DNA of 64,000 nucleotides from Candidatus Electryonea clarkiae. Its GTDB lineage: Bacteria > Electryoneota > Electryoneia > Electryoneales > Electryoneaceae. The stretch lies in the NCBI GenBank assembly GCA_030765455.1, contig JAVCCM010000103.1:79502-143501 (forward strand). Direction: 5' to 3'. This document shows positions 45,970 to 55,387 of the stretch, piece after piece (within the stretch, counting starts at the first letter, position 1; every line of letters starts with the position of its first letter). A program made the position numbers and the translations under genes. The notes below the pieces were generated by a model that saw only the letters and a program-made list of their open reading frames with translations, was not told where the DNA came from and made no database searches.

Positions 45970-47199
45970 ATGACAGCCAATTTAGAAGCGATATTAGAAG
46001 CCATTCAAAATGTATTAGACGAGGACGATCTGGATCTGATAATTCAAAAAATCCTCTTATCAGCACAGAAATTGCTTAATGCTGAAGCAGCATCTCTATT
46101 CATGCTGAACCGGAAAAAGAAACGGATTGAGATGGTTGCAGCTACAAATATTCCTCTTCGTGTTGTACGTAAGATATATTTTCCATCAGGAACTGGAGTT
46201 ACCGGATGGGTTGCTGAACATGCTGAATCCGCAAATGTAGAAGATATCACAAAAGATTACCGCTTTCAATCAAGTGTATCAAATACAACTGGTTTCAAAA
46301 CAAAAGGATACCTTTGTGTTCCGCTTATTGTTAATGAAAATGTAATTGGTACCCTCCAGGTATTGAATAAAACCAAGGGAGAACGGTTTGACAAAAATAA
46401 CCAGGAACTGCTTGAAGGTTTTGCCGTTGTAGCAGCGCTGGCAATCAAAAAAAGCCAGATGCATCAAGTAACTCTTGAGAAGCGAAGAATGCAGATGGAA
46501 TTGAGTGTGGCTAAAACTTTTCAGAAAAGACTTTTGCCGGAGGATTTTTATCCTCCCAATGGAATCAAAATAGCCGGCTTAAACCGTCCGGCGAGAAGTA
46601 TGGGCGGTGATATTTACGATGCTTTTGATCTAAAGGATGGTTATTGTGTTCTGTTGGGTGACGTCAGTGGATCAGGTCCAGGCGCTGCATTATGGATGGC
46701 TACATTATCGAGTCTTTTGCATTTTATCGCTGACCAGGGAAAAGATCCGCTGGATGATATTGAAATTATTGATCGTCATCTTAGTCAGCAAATGCCTCCA
46801 GCAACATTTATAACCATGTTTATCGGAACGATTCATAATAAGACATTGAGATACACAAGCGCAGGACATAATCCAATGCCGTTGTTACGGAAAGATGGCA
46901 AGCTTGAAAGGTTACCTGCAAGTGGGCTGCCTTTGGGGCTTATGCCGGATGTACCTCGAAAGATTCATAGTATCCCAATAAATAATAACGATAAACTTAT
47001 TCTTTATTCTGATGGAATCACAGAAGCGGAAAATCTGAAAGGAGAAATGTATGGAGAACAACGGCTGGAGAATATATTATTGAAGCGGCAGAAAATGAAT
47101 CCAGAAAAGATTGTTCCGAGTATTTTCAGGTCAGTGAAAGGTTTCACAGCAGGTGTCAAACAAGCAGATGATATTACTATACTAATTATAGAATTCTAA
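45970..47199 (+). CDS. GAF domain PPM-type serine phosphatase (RsbU/SpoIIE class)
   Basis: 409 aa, cytosolic. A GAF domain (about residues 15-160; LLNAEAASLFMLNRKKKR, GTGVTGWVAEHAE, CVPLIVNENVIGTLQVLNK) is joined by a coiled linker to a PPM/SpoIIE phosphatase. That domain has SMGGDIYDAF, LLGDVSGSGPGAALWMATL, TFITMFIGTI and YSDGITEAEN, with the metal-binding Asp residues present. Such enzymes dephosphorylate STAS anti-anti-sigma proteins, and one is encoded just downstream on the opposite strand. ATG 45970 is preferred to the in-frame TTG at 45937. The GAF ligand is unknown. Confidence 0.9.
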   Translation: MTANLEAILEAIQNVLDEDDLDLIIQKILLSAQKLLNAEAASLFMLNRKKKRIEMVAATNIPLRVVRKIYFPSGTGVTGWVAEHAESANVEDITKDYRFQSSVSNTTGFKTKGYLCVPLIVNENVIGTLQVLNKTKGERFDKNNQELLEGFAVVAALAIKKSQMHQVTLEKRRMQMELSVAKTFQKRLLPEDFYPPNGIKIAGLNRPARSMGGDIYDAFDLKDGYCVLLGDVSGSGPGAALWMATLSSLLHFIADQGKDPLDDIEIIDRHLSQQMPPATFITMFIGTIHNKTLRYTSAGHNPMPLLRKDGKLERLPASGLPLGLMPDVPRKIHSIPINNNDKLILYSDGITEAENLKGEMYGEQRLENILLKRQKMNPEKIVPSIFRSVKGFTAGVKQADDITILIIEF

Positions 47200-47221
47200 A
47201 TCCAATAGATCTAATAAATTA

Positions 47222-47560
47222 CTATGCTCCAAACGAAGCTATGGCTCCCTCGACAGTCTCATGAGAATCAAATACCTGGACTAACTGTGTCAAGATCAAA
47301 AGAGAATTAATTTTCTTGCTTGCACGAGCCAGTTTCATCTCAGCCCCTGCATTTTTGGTCGATGTCAAACCACCAACAATAATTCCCAGTCCTGATGAGT
47401 TCATCCATTTGACTTTTCCCAGGTCGAGAACTACTTTTTTGTAATCTTTTAGGTTTTCCAACAGGGCATTATTAAATGTTTGTGAATCGGGACCACCCAT
47501 TACTTTTCCGCTAAGTTCCAATACTAAAACACCTTCGTATTTGTTAACCTTAACTTTCAT
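47222..47560 (-). CDS. STAS domain anti-anti-sigma factor
   Basis: 112 aa single STAS domain (SpoIIAA/RsbV fold). The phosphorylatable Ser lies in KVKWMNSSGLGIIVGG. ATG 47560 follows AAGGTG by six bases; a GTG nine bases earlier is in frame but within that site. It converges on the GAF-PPM phosphatase gene with 22 bp between stops. Together they look like two parts of a partner-switching module, with the kinase encoded elsewhere. Confidence 0.93.
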   Translation of the reverse strand: MKVKVNKYEGVLVLELSGKVMGGPDSQTFNNALLENLKDYKKVVLDLGKVKWMNSSGLGIIVGGLTSTKNAGAEMKLARASKKINSLLILTQLVQVFDSHETVEGAIASFGA

Positions 47561-47872
47561 ATTAATCACCTTATAGACGAATTACAGCGCAAGCTGCAAA
47601 TTGTGAGAATTCAGTTGCATTCAATTCCCTAATGCTGGAAAATTATACTCTTTTATTCTGTGTGTCAACACTATTGGAAAATCAATAAATAATTATTGAA
47701 AAATTGCTCCCTCCGGTTTACCTTTCAGTTCCTTGATTAAGAGTAAAAATATCTTACTTTTCAACCGGACACGAGTTGTGTTTCCTTTTGCTCTAATCCA
47801 CTGAATCTGTATAGGATAGATTGATTCTGAAAAGAGGTTAAGAAATTCTTTTTATACGGGAACTGAAAAACC
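47561..47872. other. Intergenic region without visible features
   Basis: 312 bp between the divergent starts of the STAS and gatD genes. AT-rich with no repeats or RNA genes. Promoters for both genes should lie here. Confidence 0.45.
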
Positions 47873-49327
47873 ATGAATAATGAGACATCAATAGCACAGG
47901 ATGAGATATTGAGTCCTTCACTTCCACCACCAAATCCCGAGGAAGATTATAAGGGCTACAAAGGTCATGCACGTAAACTTCTCGAAGAGAAGGGTGCGCG
48001 AGTCTGGTGTGAGGTAGTATTAGAGACAACAAGCGGTGATTTCCCCGGCATTCTGCTGCCTCGCACAGAAACCTCGGATGACCGGCATCTTGTCATTAAG
48101 CTGACCTACAATGGATACAATGTAGGAATAGCGGTCGATACAATAACCTCAATAAAGATTCTCGGGTACCGAAAAGCCAATTACCAGATACCTGAAAAGG
48201 AATTCCCTTTTAACCCTGGAATGCCAGATGTAGTTCTCCTTGGAACAGGCGGAACAATCGCAAGCCGTCTCGATTACCGCACCGGTGCTGTAATACCGGC
48301 ATTCAGTCCGGGCGAGCTTTATGGCGCTGTGCCTGAACTTGCCGATATATGTAATCTATCGACTCGCAAACTTTACGGCGAATTCAGCGAGAATATCGGA
48401 CCGCCGCATTGGATGGGATTGGCAAAAGAGATTAAAAAGGAAATTGAAAATGGTGTTGCCGGGGTAGTTGTCGGACATGGCACGGATACCATGCATTATA
48501 CAGCCGCAGCCTTGACATTCATGATCCAAAACCTGCCTGTACCTGTTGTAATAGTAGGCAGTCAGCGATCCAGTGACCGCCCATCCTCCGATGCAGCCTA
48601 CAATCTTATCCGTGCTGTCAATACTGCTGCTACAGGTGATTTCGGCGAAGTGATGATCTGTATGTTCGGTCCCACCAGCGACTATTACGATCTGCTGCAC
48701 AGGGGAACGCGTGTAAGAAAAATGCACTCAAGCTATCGAAGTGCTTTCCGGACAATATCGGATGTACCAATCGCGCGAGTTGATGATAAAGGTTTTCATC
48801 CTATAAAACATGATGATGCTTACCGTCACAGAGATCATAGTCAAATACCTGAATTGGATGCTGTGTTTGACGAAAGAGTATCAATTGTCTGGTATTATCC
48901 GAATATGCAACCGGATGTTATAAATTCCCTGATTGATAATGGTTACAAAGGGATAATAATTGCTGGAACAGGTCTTGGTCATGTGAATAAACCACTCTAT
49001 CCAGCTATAAAGCGTGGGGTGGAGGCTGGTGTACAATTCTTCATGACAGTACAGACCTTATGGGGATATGTCCAGATGTTTGTATATGACACGGGCCGTG
49101 ATATAATGGAGCTTGGCGTTACCCCTTTGGCAAACATGCTACCCGAGGTCGCATACGTAAAACTCGGATGGGTACTGGGGCATACGCATGAACCTGCAGA
49201 AGTGAAAAGGATGATGCTGAAAACAATTAACGGAGAAATCACTGAACGCGAGCCGATTGACGGATATCTGGTGATGCAGGGCGGGCTTCCGGAACTGGAT
49301 GATTATTTCAAGAGGTTCCAGGTTTAA
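47873..49327 (+). CDS. gatD: Glutamyl-tRNA(Gln) amidotransferase subunit D, archaeal type
   Basis: 484 aa. An N-terminal AnsA-like extension (about 1-110, YKGYKGHARKLLEEKGARVW) leads into an L-asparaginase-like amidase domain. The nucleophile Thr128 lies in GTGGTIASR, and the second catalytic patch GHGTDTMHYTAAAL has T204 and D205. VGSQRSSDRPSSDA and the long C-terminal part match GatD, not type I/II asparaginases. In archaea GatD supplies ammonia to GatE for converting Glu-tRNA(Gln). No gatE is in the window, and bacteria normally use GatCAB, so its substrate here is uncertain. Confidence 0.88.
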   Translation: MNNETSIAQDEILSPSLPPPNPEEDYKGYKGHARKLLEEKGARVWCEVVLETTSGDFPGILLPRTETSDDRHLVIKLTYNGYNVGIAVDTITSIKILGYRKANYQIPEKEFPFNPGMPDVVLLGTGGTIASRLDYRTGAVIPAFSPGELYGAVPELADICNLSTRKLYGEFSENIGPPHWMGLAKEIKKEIENGVAGVVVGHGTDTMHYTAAALTFMIQNLPVPVVIVGSQRSSDRPSSDAAYNLIRAVNTAATGDFGEVMICMFGPTSDYYDLLHRGTRVRKMHSSYRSAFRTISDVPIARVDDKGFHPIKHDDAYRHRDHSQIPELDAVFDERVSIVWYYPNMQPDVINSLIDNGYKGIIIAGTGLGHVNKPLYPAIKRGVEAGVQFFMTVQTLWGYVQMFVYDTGRDIMELGVTPLANMLPEVAYVKLGWVLGHTHEPAEVKRMMLKTINGEITEREPIDGYLVMQGGLPELDDYFKRFQV

Positions 49328-49379
49328 ATAAATTTTGAATTTTGAATTTGGGATTTGGGATGAAAACGGGTAACTAATA

Positions 49380-51812
49380 TTGACAGATGATTCTAAATTG
49401 AAACCTCAGCTTTATGCCGGGCTGTTTATGGTCACGCTCTCTACGCTGATGTATGAAATCCTGCTTACACGGATATTCAGTGTGACCATGTGGTATCATT
49501 TTGCATTTATGGCGATCTCAGTAGCTATGTTCGGTATGACAGTGGGTGCTCTTATCGTATATTTGCTGCCAAAATATTTTACTGACGAAAAAGTACATGA
49601 TCATCTCGCATTAACTTCAATCCTCTTCTCCGTTTCCATTGTTTTCAGTTTTCTGACTCATCTCAATATACCATTTATTGGATTTGGATTGAATTCGGTT
49701 CCAGCACTGAAAACAGTAGGTGGAATTTATTCCATCGCGCTTTTTTATTCGGTTATTGCAATACCATTTGTTTTCAGTGGGATGAATGTCTGTCTTGCCC
49801 TTACAAAATTTCCGCGATATATCAGTAAATTGTATGCAGCCGACCTTGCCGGGGCTGCGATAGGATGCCTGATGTTGGGCATTGCCCTGAAGATTTCCGA
49901 TGGTCCTACCGCTGTCATTTTAATCGGAGCATTAGCGGCAACGGGAGGTATTTTCTACTCTTACAATGCCGGGACGCGAAAAGCCAAACGCTTCGCTATT
50001 ATTATCTTTATATCATTCAGCGCATTCACGGCAATTAACTCAGGTCTGGCGGCGAAACAGAAATCATTACTTAGGCTTATCTGGGTAAAAGGTGTTCTTG
50101 AAGTGCCACCCATCTATGAAAACTGGAATTCATTTTCACGGATAAACGTTAATGTAAATTCCCTGGCAAGATCCAAGCCGCTTGGATGGGGAATGAGCCC
50201 GACATGTCCGCCCAATCTCAGGGTCAGGGAACTTGATCTGATCATTGATGCTACCGCAGCGACTCCGATGACAAATTTTGAAGGCGACCTGGAATCATTA
50301 ACACATTTGAAATACGATATTACAAATCTGGCGCACTATATACGAGAGGATTCCGATGTTTTGATAGTCGGATCAGGTGGGGGGCGGGATATCCTGTCTG
50401 CACTTGCTTTTAAGCAGAAATCAATGGTGGCGGTTGATATCAATGGCGAAATCACGAAGGCAGTAAATGGAGAATTTGGTGATTTCACGGGACATCTTGA
50501 CCGTTATCCCCAGGTTGATTTTGTTGTCGATGAAGCACGCAGTTATCTATCACGGAGTGATAAAAAATATGATATCATCCAGGTCTCTTTAATTGATACG
50601 TGGGCAGCGACAGCTTCGGGCGCTTTTGTCCTAACCGAAAACACTTTATATACTATCGAAGCGTGGCAGATCTTTCTTGAACACCTTAATCCTGGTGGCG
50701 TCCTCTCATTTTCACGATGGTATTACGAGGAGCAGCCGGGTGAGATGTATCGTCTGGCAACATTGGCAAATACCGCGCTTACAATGAAGGGTGTGAAAGA
50801 GCCAAAGCAACATATCCTGATCGCCAGAAACTTTCCGGTCACATTAATAGAGACTGGAGTCGGTACAATGTTGATTAGTACTGATCCATTTACTGATGAC
50901 GATGTCAAGAACTTCCATGAAGTTTGTGATTCATTGCAGTTCGAGGTAATTTTAAGTCCTCTACAAACGAAAAATGCAACTTTCGAGTGGCTGATTTCCG
51001 GAGAAGAGTCGGATCAGTTCGTCGCTAATTTCCCTCTGAATATCACTCCACCAACAGACAATAAACCTTTTTTCTTCAATATGTTAAAGTTTAAAGATAT
51101 TTTCAATAAAAATACATGGAACCAGGGAGGAACACTAAAACAAAACACCATTGCAGTCACTGTCCTTGGATTATTATTAGTTGTCGTTATCATTCTTACA
51201 GCTTGCTGCATTATACTCCCATTGGCTTTAACTTCTAAAAAAATTATATCTCTCCAAACATTGCCACTTTTCCTTTTTTTCGGATCTATCGGACTCGGTT
51301 TCATATTTATCGAAATTGCCCAAATGCAACGGCTGAATATTTTTCTTGGTCATCCTACTTATGGTCTTTCCGTTGTTTTGTTCACACTTTTATTGTCCAG
51401 CAGCCTTGGAAGTTACCTCACAGGAAAAATCAGATACGCTAATACGATTAAAGCGGGTAAATTCACATTACTGCTGCTTGTTGCTGTGCTTGTGGTATTC
51501 AGCTTAATTACACAGCCTGTTATTAGCAGTTTCCAGGGGCTTCACACGCCGGGAAGAATACTTATTGCTGTTTTATTGCTTTTTCCAATTGGGATTTTCA
51601 TGGGGACGGCTTTCCCATTTGGTATGAAAATCGCAGCAGGTAATGCTCAAGAACTTACCCCGTGGTTCTGGGGTATTAACGGCGCAATGTCAGTTCTGGC
51701 TTCGGTACTGGCGATTATGATTGCGCTTTATTCGAGTATCTCAACAACGTTTTATGTTGGGATTATTTGTTATTGTATTGCGTTTGTATCGTTTTACATA
51801 TATAAGAAGTAA
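49380..51812 (+). CDS. Polytopic membrane protein with spermidine-synthase-like domain
   Basis: 810 aa. About six membrane helices (residues 10-240) precede a Rossmann methyltransferase/aminopropyltransferase-like domain (about 300-530). It contains VLIVGSGGGRDILSAL, VAVDINGEI, VDEARSYLSRSDKKYDII and QVSLIDTWAATASGAF. A second block of about six helices fills 590-805. Membrane-flanked spermidine-synthase-like proteins are common in environmental bacteria but their reaction is mostly unproven. The start is a TTG, since an in-frame stop lies nine bases upstream and no closer ATG precedes the first helix. It follows gatD by 52 bp. Confidence 0.83.
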   Translation: MTDDSKLKPQLYAGLFMVTLSTLMYEILLTRIFSVTMWYHFAFMAISVAMFGMTVGALIVYLLPKYFTDEKVHDHLALTSILFSVSIVFSFLTHLNIPFIGFGLNSVPALKTVGGIYSIALFYSVIAIPFVFSGMNVCLALTKFPRYISKLYAADLAGAAIGCLMLGIALKISDGPTAVILIGALAATGGIFYSYNAGTRKAKRFAIIIFISFSAFTAINSGLAAKQKSLLRLIWVKGVLEVPPIYENWNSFSRINVNVNSLARSKPLGWGMSPTCPPNLRVRELDLIIDATAATPMTNFEGDLESLTHLKYDITNLAHYIREDSDVLIVGSGGGRDILSALAFKQKSMVAVDINGEITKAVNGEFGDFTGHLDRYPQVDFVVDEARSYLSRSDKKYDIIQVSLIDTWAATASGAFVLTENTLYTIEAWQIFLEHLNPGGVLSFSRWYYEEQPGEMYRLATLANTALTMKGVKEPKQHILIARNFPVTLIETGVGTMLISTDPFTDDDVKNFHEVCDSLQFEVILSPLQTKNATFEWLISGEESDQFVANFPLNITPPTDNKPFFFNMLKFKDIFNKNTWNQGGTLKQNTIAVTVLGLLLVVVIILTACCIILPLALTSKKIISLQTLPLFLFFGSIGLGFIFIEIAQMQRLNIFLGHPTYGLSVVLFTLLLSSSLGSYLTGKIRYANTIKAGKFTLLLLVAVLVVFSLITQPVISSFQGLHTPGRILIAVLLLFPIGIFMGTAFPFGMKIAAGNAQELTPWFWGINGAMSVLASVLAIMIALYSSISTTFYVGIICYCIAFVSFYIYKK

Positions 51813-51826
51813 ATGAATTCTCGTTG

Positions 51827-52522
51827 TTACTCGAGTTTAGCTTCGATCACTGCTGTTTCCCCGATAGATACGGTTACCTGTTCGTTCCAGGTCATGTCTT
51901 CCGATATTGCATCCAGGATATAAACGCCTTCAGTGATGTCACCAACAAAGAAAAAACCGTACTCATTTGATATTACAGGGATTGAATCCCCTCCTTCTGT
52001 AGGAGTAATAGTCACAGATACTCCTCCGAAATAATCATTATCAACATTCTCTGTGAATCCTGCGATTGCACCAATGTCTTCCGGGGGACTTGCAAGGACA
52101 TAATGAGCATTCGCATTTAGCAGAATGAGATGGATTATTTCTGATGAATATGTCGCAGTCGCACTATACTCCTCGCCAATTAACGATGGGTCATATGGCG
52201 CATCTGTAAATTTCATAGTTCCAGTGGCGCTTTCGTCTGACCCTGTCCAGGAGGAGGTTCCTCCAAAATACAATGTTGACTCGACACGAATTTCCCAGTC
52301 ACCATTTAAATCAAATGTGAATGTTGTCCCGGAAGGATTTGTCTCAACAGCATGTTCGCTGACATAAATGAGAGCCAAGTAATCCCATGTACCAAGCATT
52401 TCATCCGGTACATCGGCAGAACCATCCGAGGCATCATCCGAACTACAACCAGGAAGAATGAGTGGAAAGAATCCGATCATTAATATGAGAATGCCAATCG
52501 ACAGGTTAATCAAGGATTTCAT
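51827..52522 (-). CDS. Lipoprotein with C-terminal carboxypeptidase-regulatory-like domain
   Basis: 231 aa. The lipobox LILPGC puts lipid attachment at about Cys26, followed by an S/D-rich linker. The middle region (MLGTWDYLALIYVSE ... TFTFDLNGDWEI) resembles a lipocalin-like or 'GTW' calycin domain. The last 80 residues (GAIAGFTENVDNDYFGGVSV ... VISNEYGFFFVGDI ... ILDAISED) form a CarboxypepD-regulatory-like fold. An AGGAG precedes the start. Function unknown. Confidence 0.75.
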   Translation of the reverse strand: MKSLINLSIGILILMIGFFPLILPGCSSDDASDGSADVPDEMLGTWDYLALIYVSEHAVETNPSGTTFTFDLNGDWEIRVESTLYFGGTSSWTGSDESATGTMKFTDAPYDPSLIGEEYSATATYSSEIIHLILLNANAHYVLASPPEDIGAIAGFTENVDNDYFGGVSVTITPTEGGDSIPVISNEYGFFFVGDITEGVYILDAISEDMTWNEQVTVSIGETAVIEAKLE

Positions 52523-52753
52523 GAAGTTCTCCTGAAATTTTGGAACTAACTCTATTCAACACAGAGTATTTATCAAAAACAAAATTGGATTATAAAATAT
52601 AATAATTTATAATTCAAGTCTTTCTAAATTGTTAACAAAATAAACCGACGAAATATGATAGGATTATATTTTAGAGCAGCGTCCTCAATTATTTGTAAAA
52701 ACAACTCATCTTAATTTAAAATAGACATTTATTAAATATGAAAATATGATGTT

Positions 52754-53632
52754 TCAAAACTTGAACGATAACCCCAGTCTCCATCCAACCGGATCCCATC
52801 TTAAGGGATAATCATCATGAATAATACGGCTGATATTTATTGCTACTCCCCCGGATTCACGTTGAGAAATGATTGACTGGCGGATCTCCAGCTTGTCATG
52901 GTTGGGTTCTTTTGCCGTTTTCACCAACCATAAGTGCTGCCATCTAAAACTTGATTCAGACAGGAGCGTTGGTTTGATTGGATAAGTAAGCGTCAGATAT
53001 GTAGAGCTTTCCCATTGCCATGCTGGAGTATTTCCCATTATCCTTGAGGGACCACCGTGTATGAATGGACCAATCGAGCCATAATAGTCAAAGGCAGAAT
53101 CCTTTGATTTATAGACTCGAATTGCCACTTCCCCCTCCTCAGCGGGACAAAGTGTGCCGAATCCAAATGCGGCATGTGTCATCCATGCTGCTCCGGGATT
53201 ATGGACGTCTATTTCATGATAACAAAAACGTTTCAGATGTATAAAAAATTCTCTTCGTTCAGTTAATTCCCAACGCCAGTTAAGGAGCTGGTATGAATCG
53301 ATATGGCGTGGATCAAATGGTGTTATCACCTGGTCAAAAAGGTATCCGGCAGCCTCACGATATTTACCACCGAACCATATCCGATGTCCCCTTCCCTGGG
53401 CAATTTCAAAGTCGATTAAAGCTCCAAAATCCCAATGAACCCGCGGCTGCGCCTTAAAATATTGCCGAACCCATAACTGACCATTGGGTTTAAAGACGAA
53501 ATTCCAGGATTCCGAATTTTTTGATTCAGCAAAAGTTATAGTTGTGAATACGTGGAGAGAAATTATAATCACAATTATTGCGTTTAGTTCTCTTTTCCAC
53601 CAAATAGACTGGATGTGATCATGTTTATTCAT
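52754..53632 (-). CDS. Putative outer-membrane beta-barrel protein
   Basis: 292 aa. A signal peptide (ending near TFAES) is followed by alternating amphipathic strands rich in Trp and Tyr (WNFVFKPNGQLWVRQYF, GYLFDQVITPFD, YQLLNWRWELTERREF). The chain ends WRLGLSFKF, with a terminal Phe typical of barrels inserted by BamA. The pattern resembles DUF2490/porin-like proteins but the family cannot be fixed by eye. No neighbour suggests a role. Confidence 0.65.
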   Translation of the reverse strand: MNKHDHIQSIWWKRELNAIIVIIISLHVFTTITFAESKNSESWNFVFKPNGQLWVRQYFKAQPRVHWDFGALIDFEIAQGRGHRIWFGGKYREAAGYLFDQVITPFDPRHIDSYQLLNWRWELTERREFFIHLKRFCYHEIDVHNPGAAWMTHAAFGFGTLCPAEEGEVAIRVYKSKDSAFDYYGSIGPFIHGGPSRIMGNTPAWQWESSTYLTLTYPIKPTLLSESSFRWQHLWLVKTAKEPNHDKLEIRQSIISQRESGGVAINISRIIHDDYPLRWDPVGWRLGLSFKF

Positions 53633-53763
53633 TATCTCGTCCAGACTTTCATAAACACCCTTTAAATATTTTGGACATTGATAACTGGGAAAGTAATGTA
53701 TTTTTCAACAAAGTAGAAGGAGTTTCGAAAGATAATATATATTCAACCGATATGTTGAGTCGG

Positions 53764-54861
53764 CTACTTTACAGGAGAATTAGTCATCTGGATTGTCTCT
53801 ATAATCCTGATACTTGGATTTTTTTCCAGGCGGAGAATATAATTATCAGGATCATCAATTGTCCTGCCATGTTCATCTACCAATACCCGTACAACAGGTC
53901 TCTGATGGTCATCGGGATTATGAGCCTGAACCTCTGCAATCATTCCATTCGACAGTCTAATTTTTGCGCCGACAGGATAAAGCACAACGATCGAATTCAA
54001 AATTTCAATTGCGTCACTATCAAATTTTTTGGATGCTGTCTCGCTGTTGAGATGGTTCAATATCTTATCGGGAGGCCAACCGGTTTTGTATGGTCGATCA
54101 CTTCTCAATGCATCCCAGACATCAGCCACGCTAACAATTTTTGCCCACTTATGGATCTGGGTACCAGCCCGACCATCTGGATATCCATTTCCATCCAGGG
54201 TCTCATGATGTTGTCTTGCAATAGCCCAGACCAATGGTGAACTCTGGGTTTTTTCACTTAAAAGATCAAATCCATGAACCGGATGCTGCTGTACATTCAT
54301 TCTCTCAGTATCGCTGAGCTTACCATTTTTGTTAAGAATAAAATCGGGGATTTTCATTTTTCCGATATCATGCACCAGGGCACCGGCAGCTAATAATTTC
54401 AGGTTTCCAACAGATATTTCAGTCATCTTGGCAATCGCTACAGAAATTGCAGTAACGTTTACGCAATGACGGTAAGTATAATCATCCCAGCTTCTCAGAT
54501 CATGCATCTGGATTGCTAAATCATCCATGCCGAGAATATCATCCACAATTATTTCTGCGCTTGACCTGATTTTCTCAAATTTTTGTGAGTCAATATTTTC
54601 AAAATCTTTAAAAACTGTTTCAACAGTATTTACAGCTTTTTCCCGGGCTTCATAGCTGATTATTCCAATTTTTTTAGGCTTGTCAAGTGAATCATCCTCG
54701 ATGTGAATAGTACGAAATCCCATCTTTCTCAGTGCTTTAATATTGCTCTGAGAGAGAGAATGACCTTTACGGAGGATCGTCCTGCCGTTTGAAAAAATGT
54801 TGGCAGCCAAGATTGATCCTGCTTTAACCATACCGAGTGGGACGCTACGCATCTGAGTCAA
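53764..54861 (-). CDS. HD-GYP domain protein, probable cyclic-di-GMP phosphodiesterase
   Basis: 365 aa, cytosolic. The N-terminal 120 residues are a DUF3391-like or regulator region (SVPLGMVKAGSILAANIF). The HD-GYP domain (about 135-310) has HCVNVTAISVAIAK, LVHDIGKMKIPDFIL, HPVHGFDLL, ARQHHETLDGNGYPDG and VSVADVWDALRSDRPYK. Metal ligands and the GYP motif are intact, consistent with hydrolysis of c-di-GMP. The C-terminus has VGAKIRLSNGMIAEV, a short beta domain. It stands alone with no receiver or GGDEF domain. Confidence 0.9.
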   Translation of the reverse strand: MTQMRSVPLGMVKAGSILAANIFSNGRTILRKGHSLSQSNIKALRKMGFRTIHIEDDSLDKPKKIGIISYEAREKAVNTVETVFKDFENIDSQKFEKIRSSAEIIVDDILGMDDLAIQMHDLRSWDDYTYRHCVNVTAISVAIAKMTEISVGNLKLLAAGALVHDIGKMKIPDFILNKNGKLSDTERMNVQQHPVHGFDLLSEKTQSSPLVWAIARQHHETLDGNGYPDGRAGTQIHKWAKIVSVADVWDALRSDRPYKTGWPPDKILNHLNSETASKKFDSDAIEILNSIVVLYPVGAKIRLSNGMIAEVQAHNPDDHQRPVVRVLVDEHGRTIDDPDNYILRLEKNPSIRIIETIQMTNSPVK

Positions 54862-55387
54862 TGACTTTCAAAATATTTTACCTTAGAGAATATTTACACT
54901 GTATTGTTTTGAACATTCGAAACAAAAAATATAGCCCGACTTATCTTCCCTGATACAAGATCTTAATGAACAAATCAAGGTTGTCAGGATGGGAAATCTG
55001 ATTGCCAGGAATATAACAATAAAGTATAGCTGTTGAATATATAAATATTACTTCTTCATTTCAAACAAAAACTTTTTCTTACTCGGAAAAATCTCTTGAA
55101 GCCGAGATCAGAATCTGCAAAAGTTCAGAGTTCACACTTCAGTGTGTAACAAAGTAACCTGAAGGTTGAACACTGAAACGGAACTCAAGACTTAGCAATA
55201 ATGAGTTCACTCAGGATGTAGCCACCAGAGAAATATGATCTTTGAGTATTTTAATATATGATGTTTTTACCGTACCTGATGGTTAACTTTGCGATTGATG
55301 TTGTCAGTAAAATTCTTTAATTTCTATCAGGTTTTATTGATAGAAATATATCCGGTTTTTAAACAGTTTTTAACTTTGGAGATTGAA
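54862..55387. repeat. Intergenic region with dispersed double-hairpin repeat, copy 3 (55126-55174)
   Basis: The 526-bp gap before the glutamate dehydrogenase gene holds gagttcacacttcagtgtg and taacctgaaggttgaacac, the third copy of the family at 17605 and 18683. The rest is AT-rich with no gene. In-frame codons from 55289 to 55388 upstream of gdh are not considered coding, because the ATG at 55388 has a strong ribosome binding site. Confidence 0.65.

Noticed and set aside
55289..55387. 33-codon N-terminal extension of glutamate dehydrogenase
   Set aside because: It would start at TTG without a ribosome binding site, while ATG 55388 has TTGGAG in place and gives the usual N-terminus.
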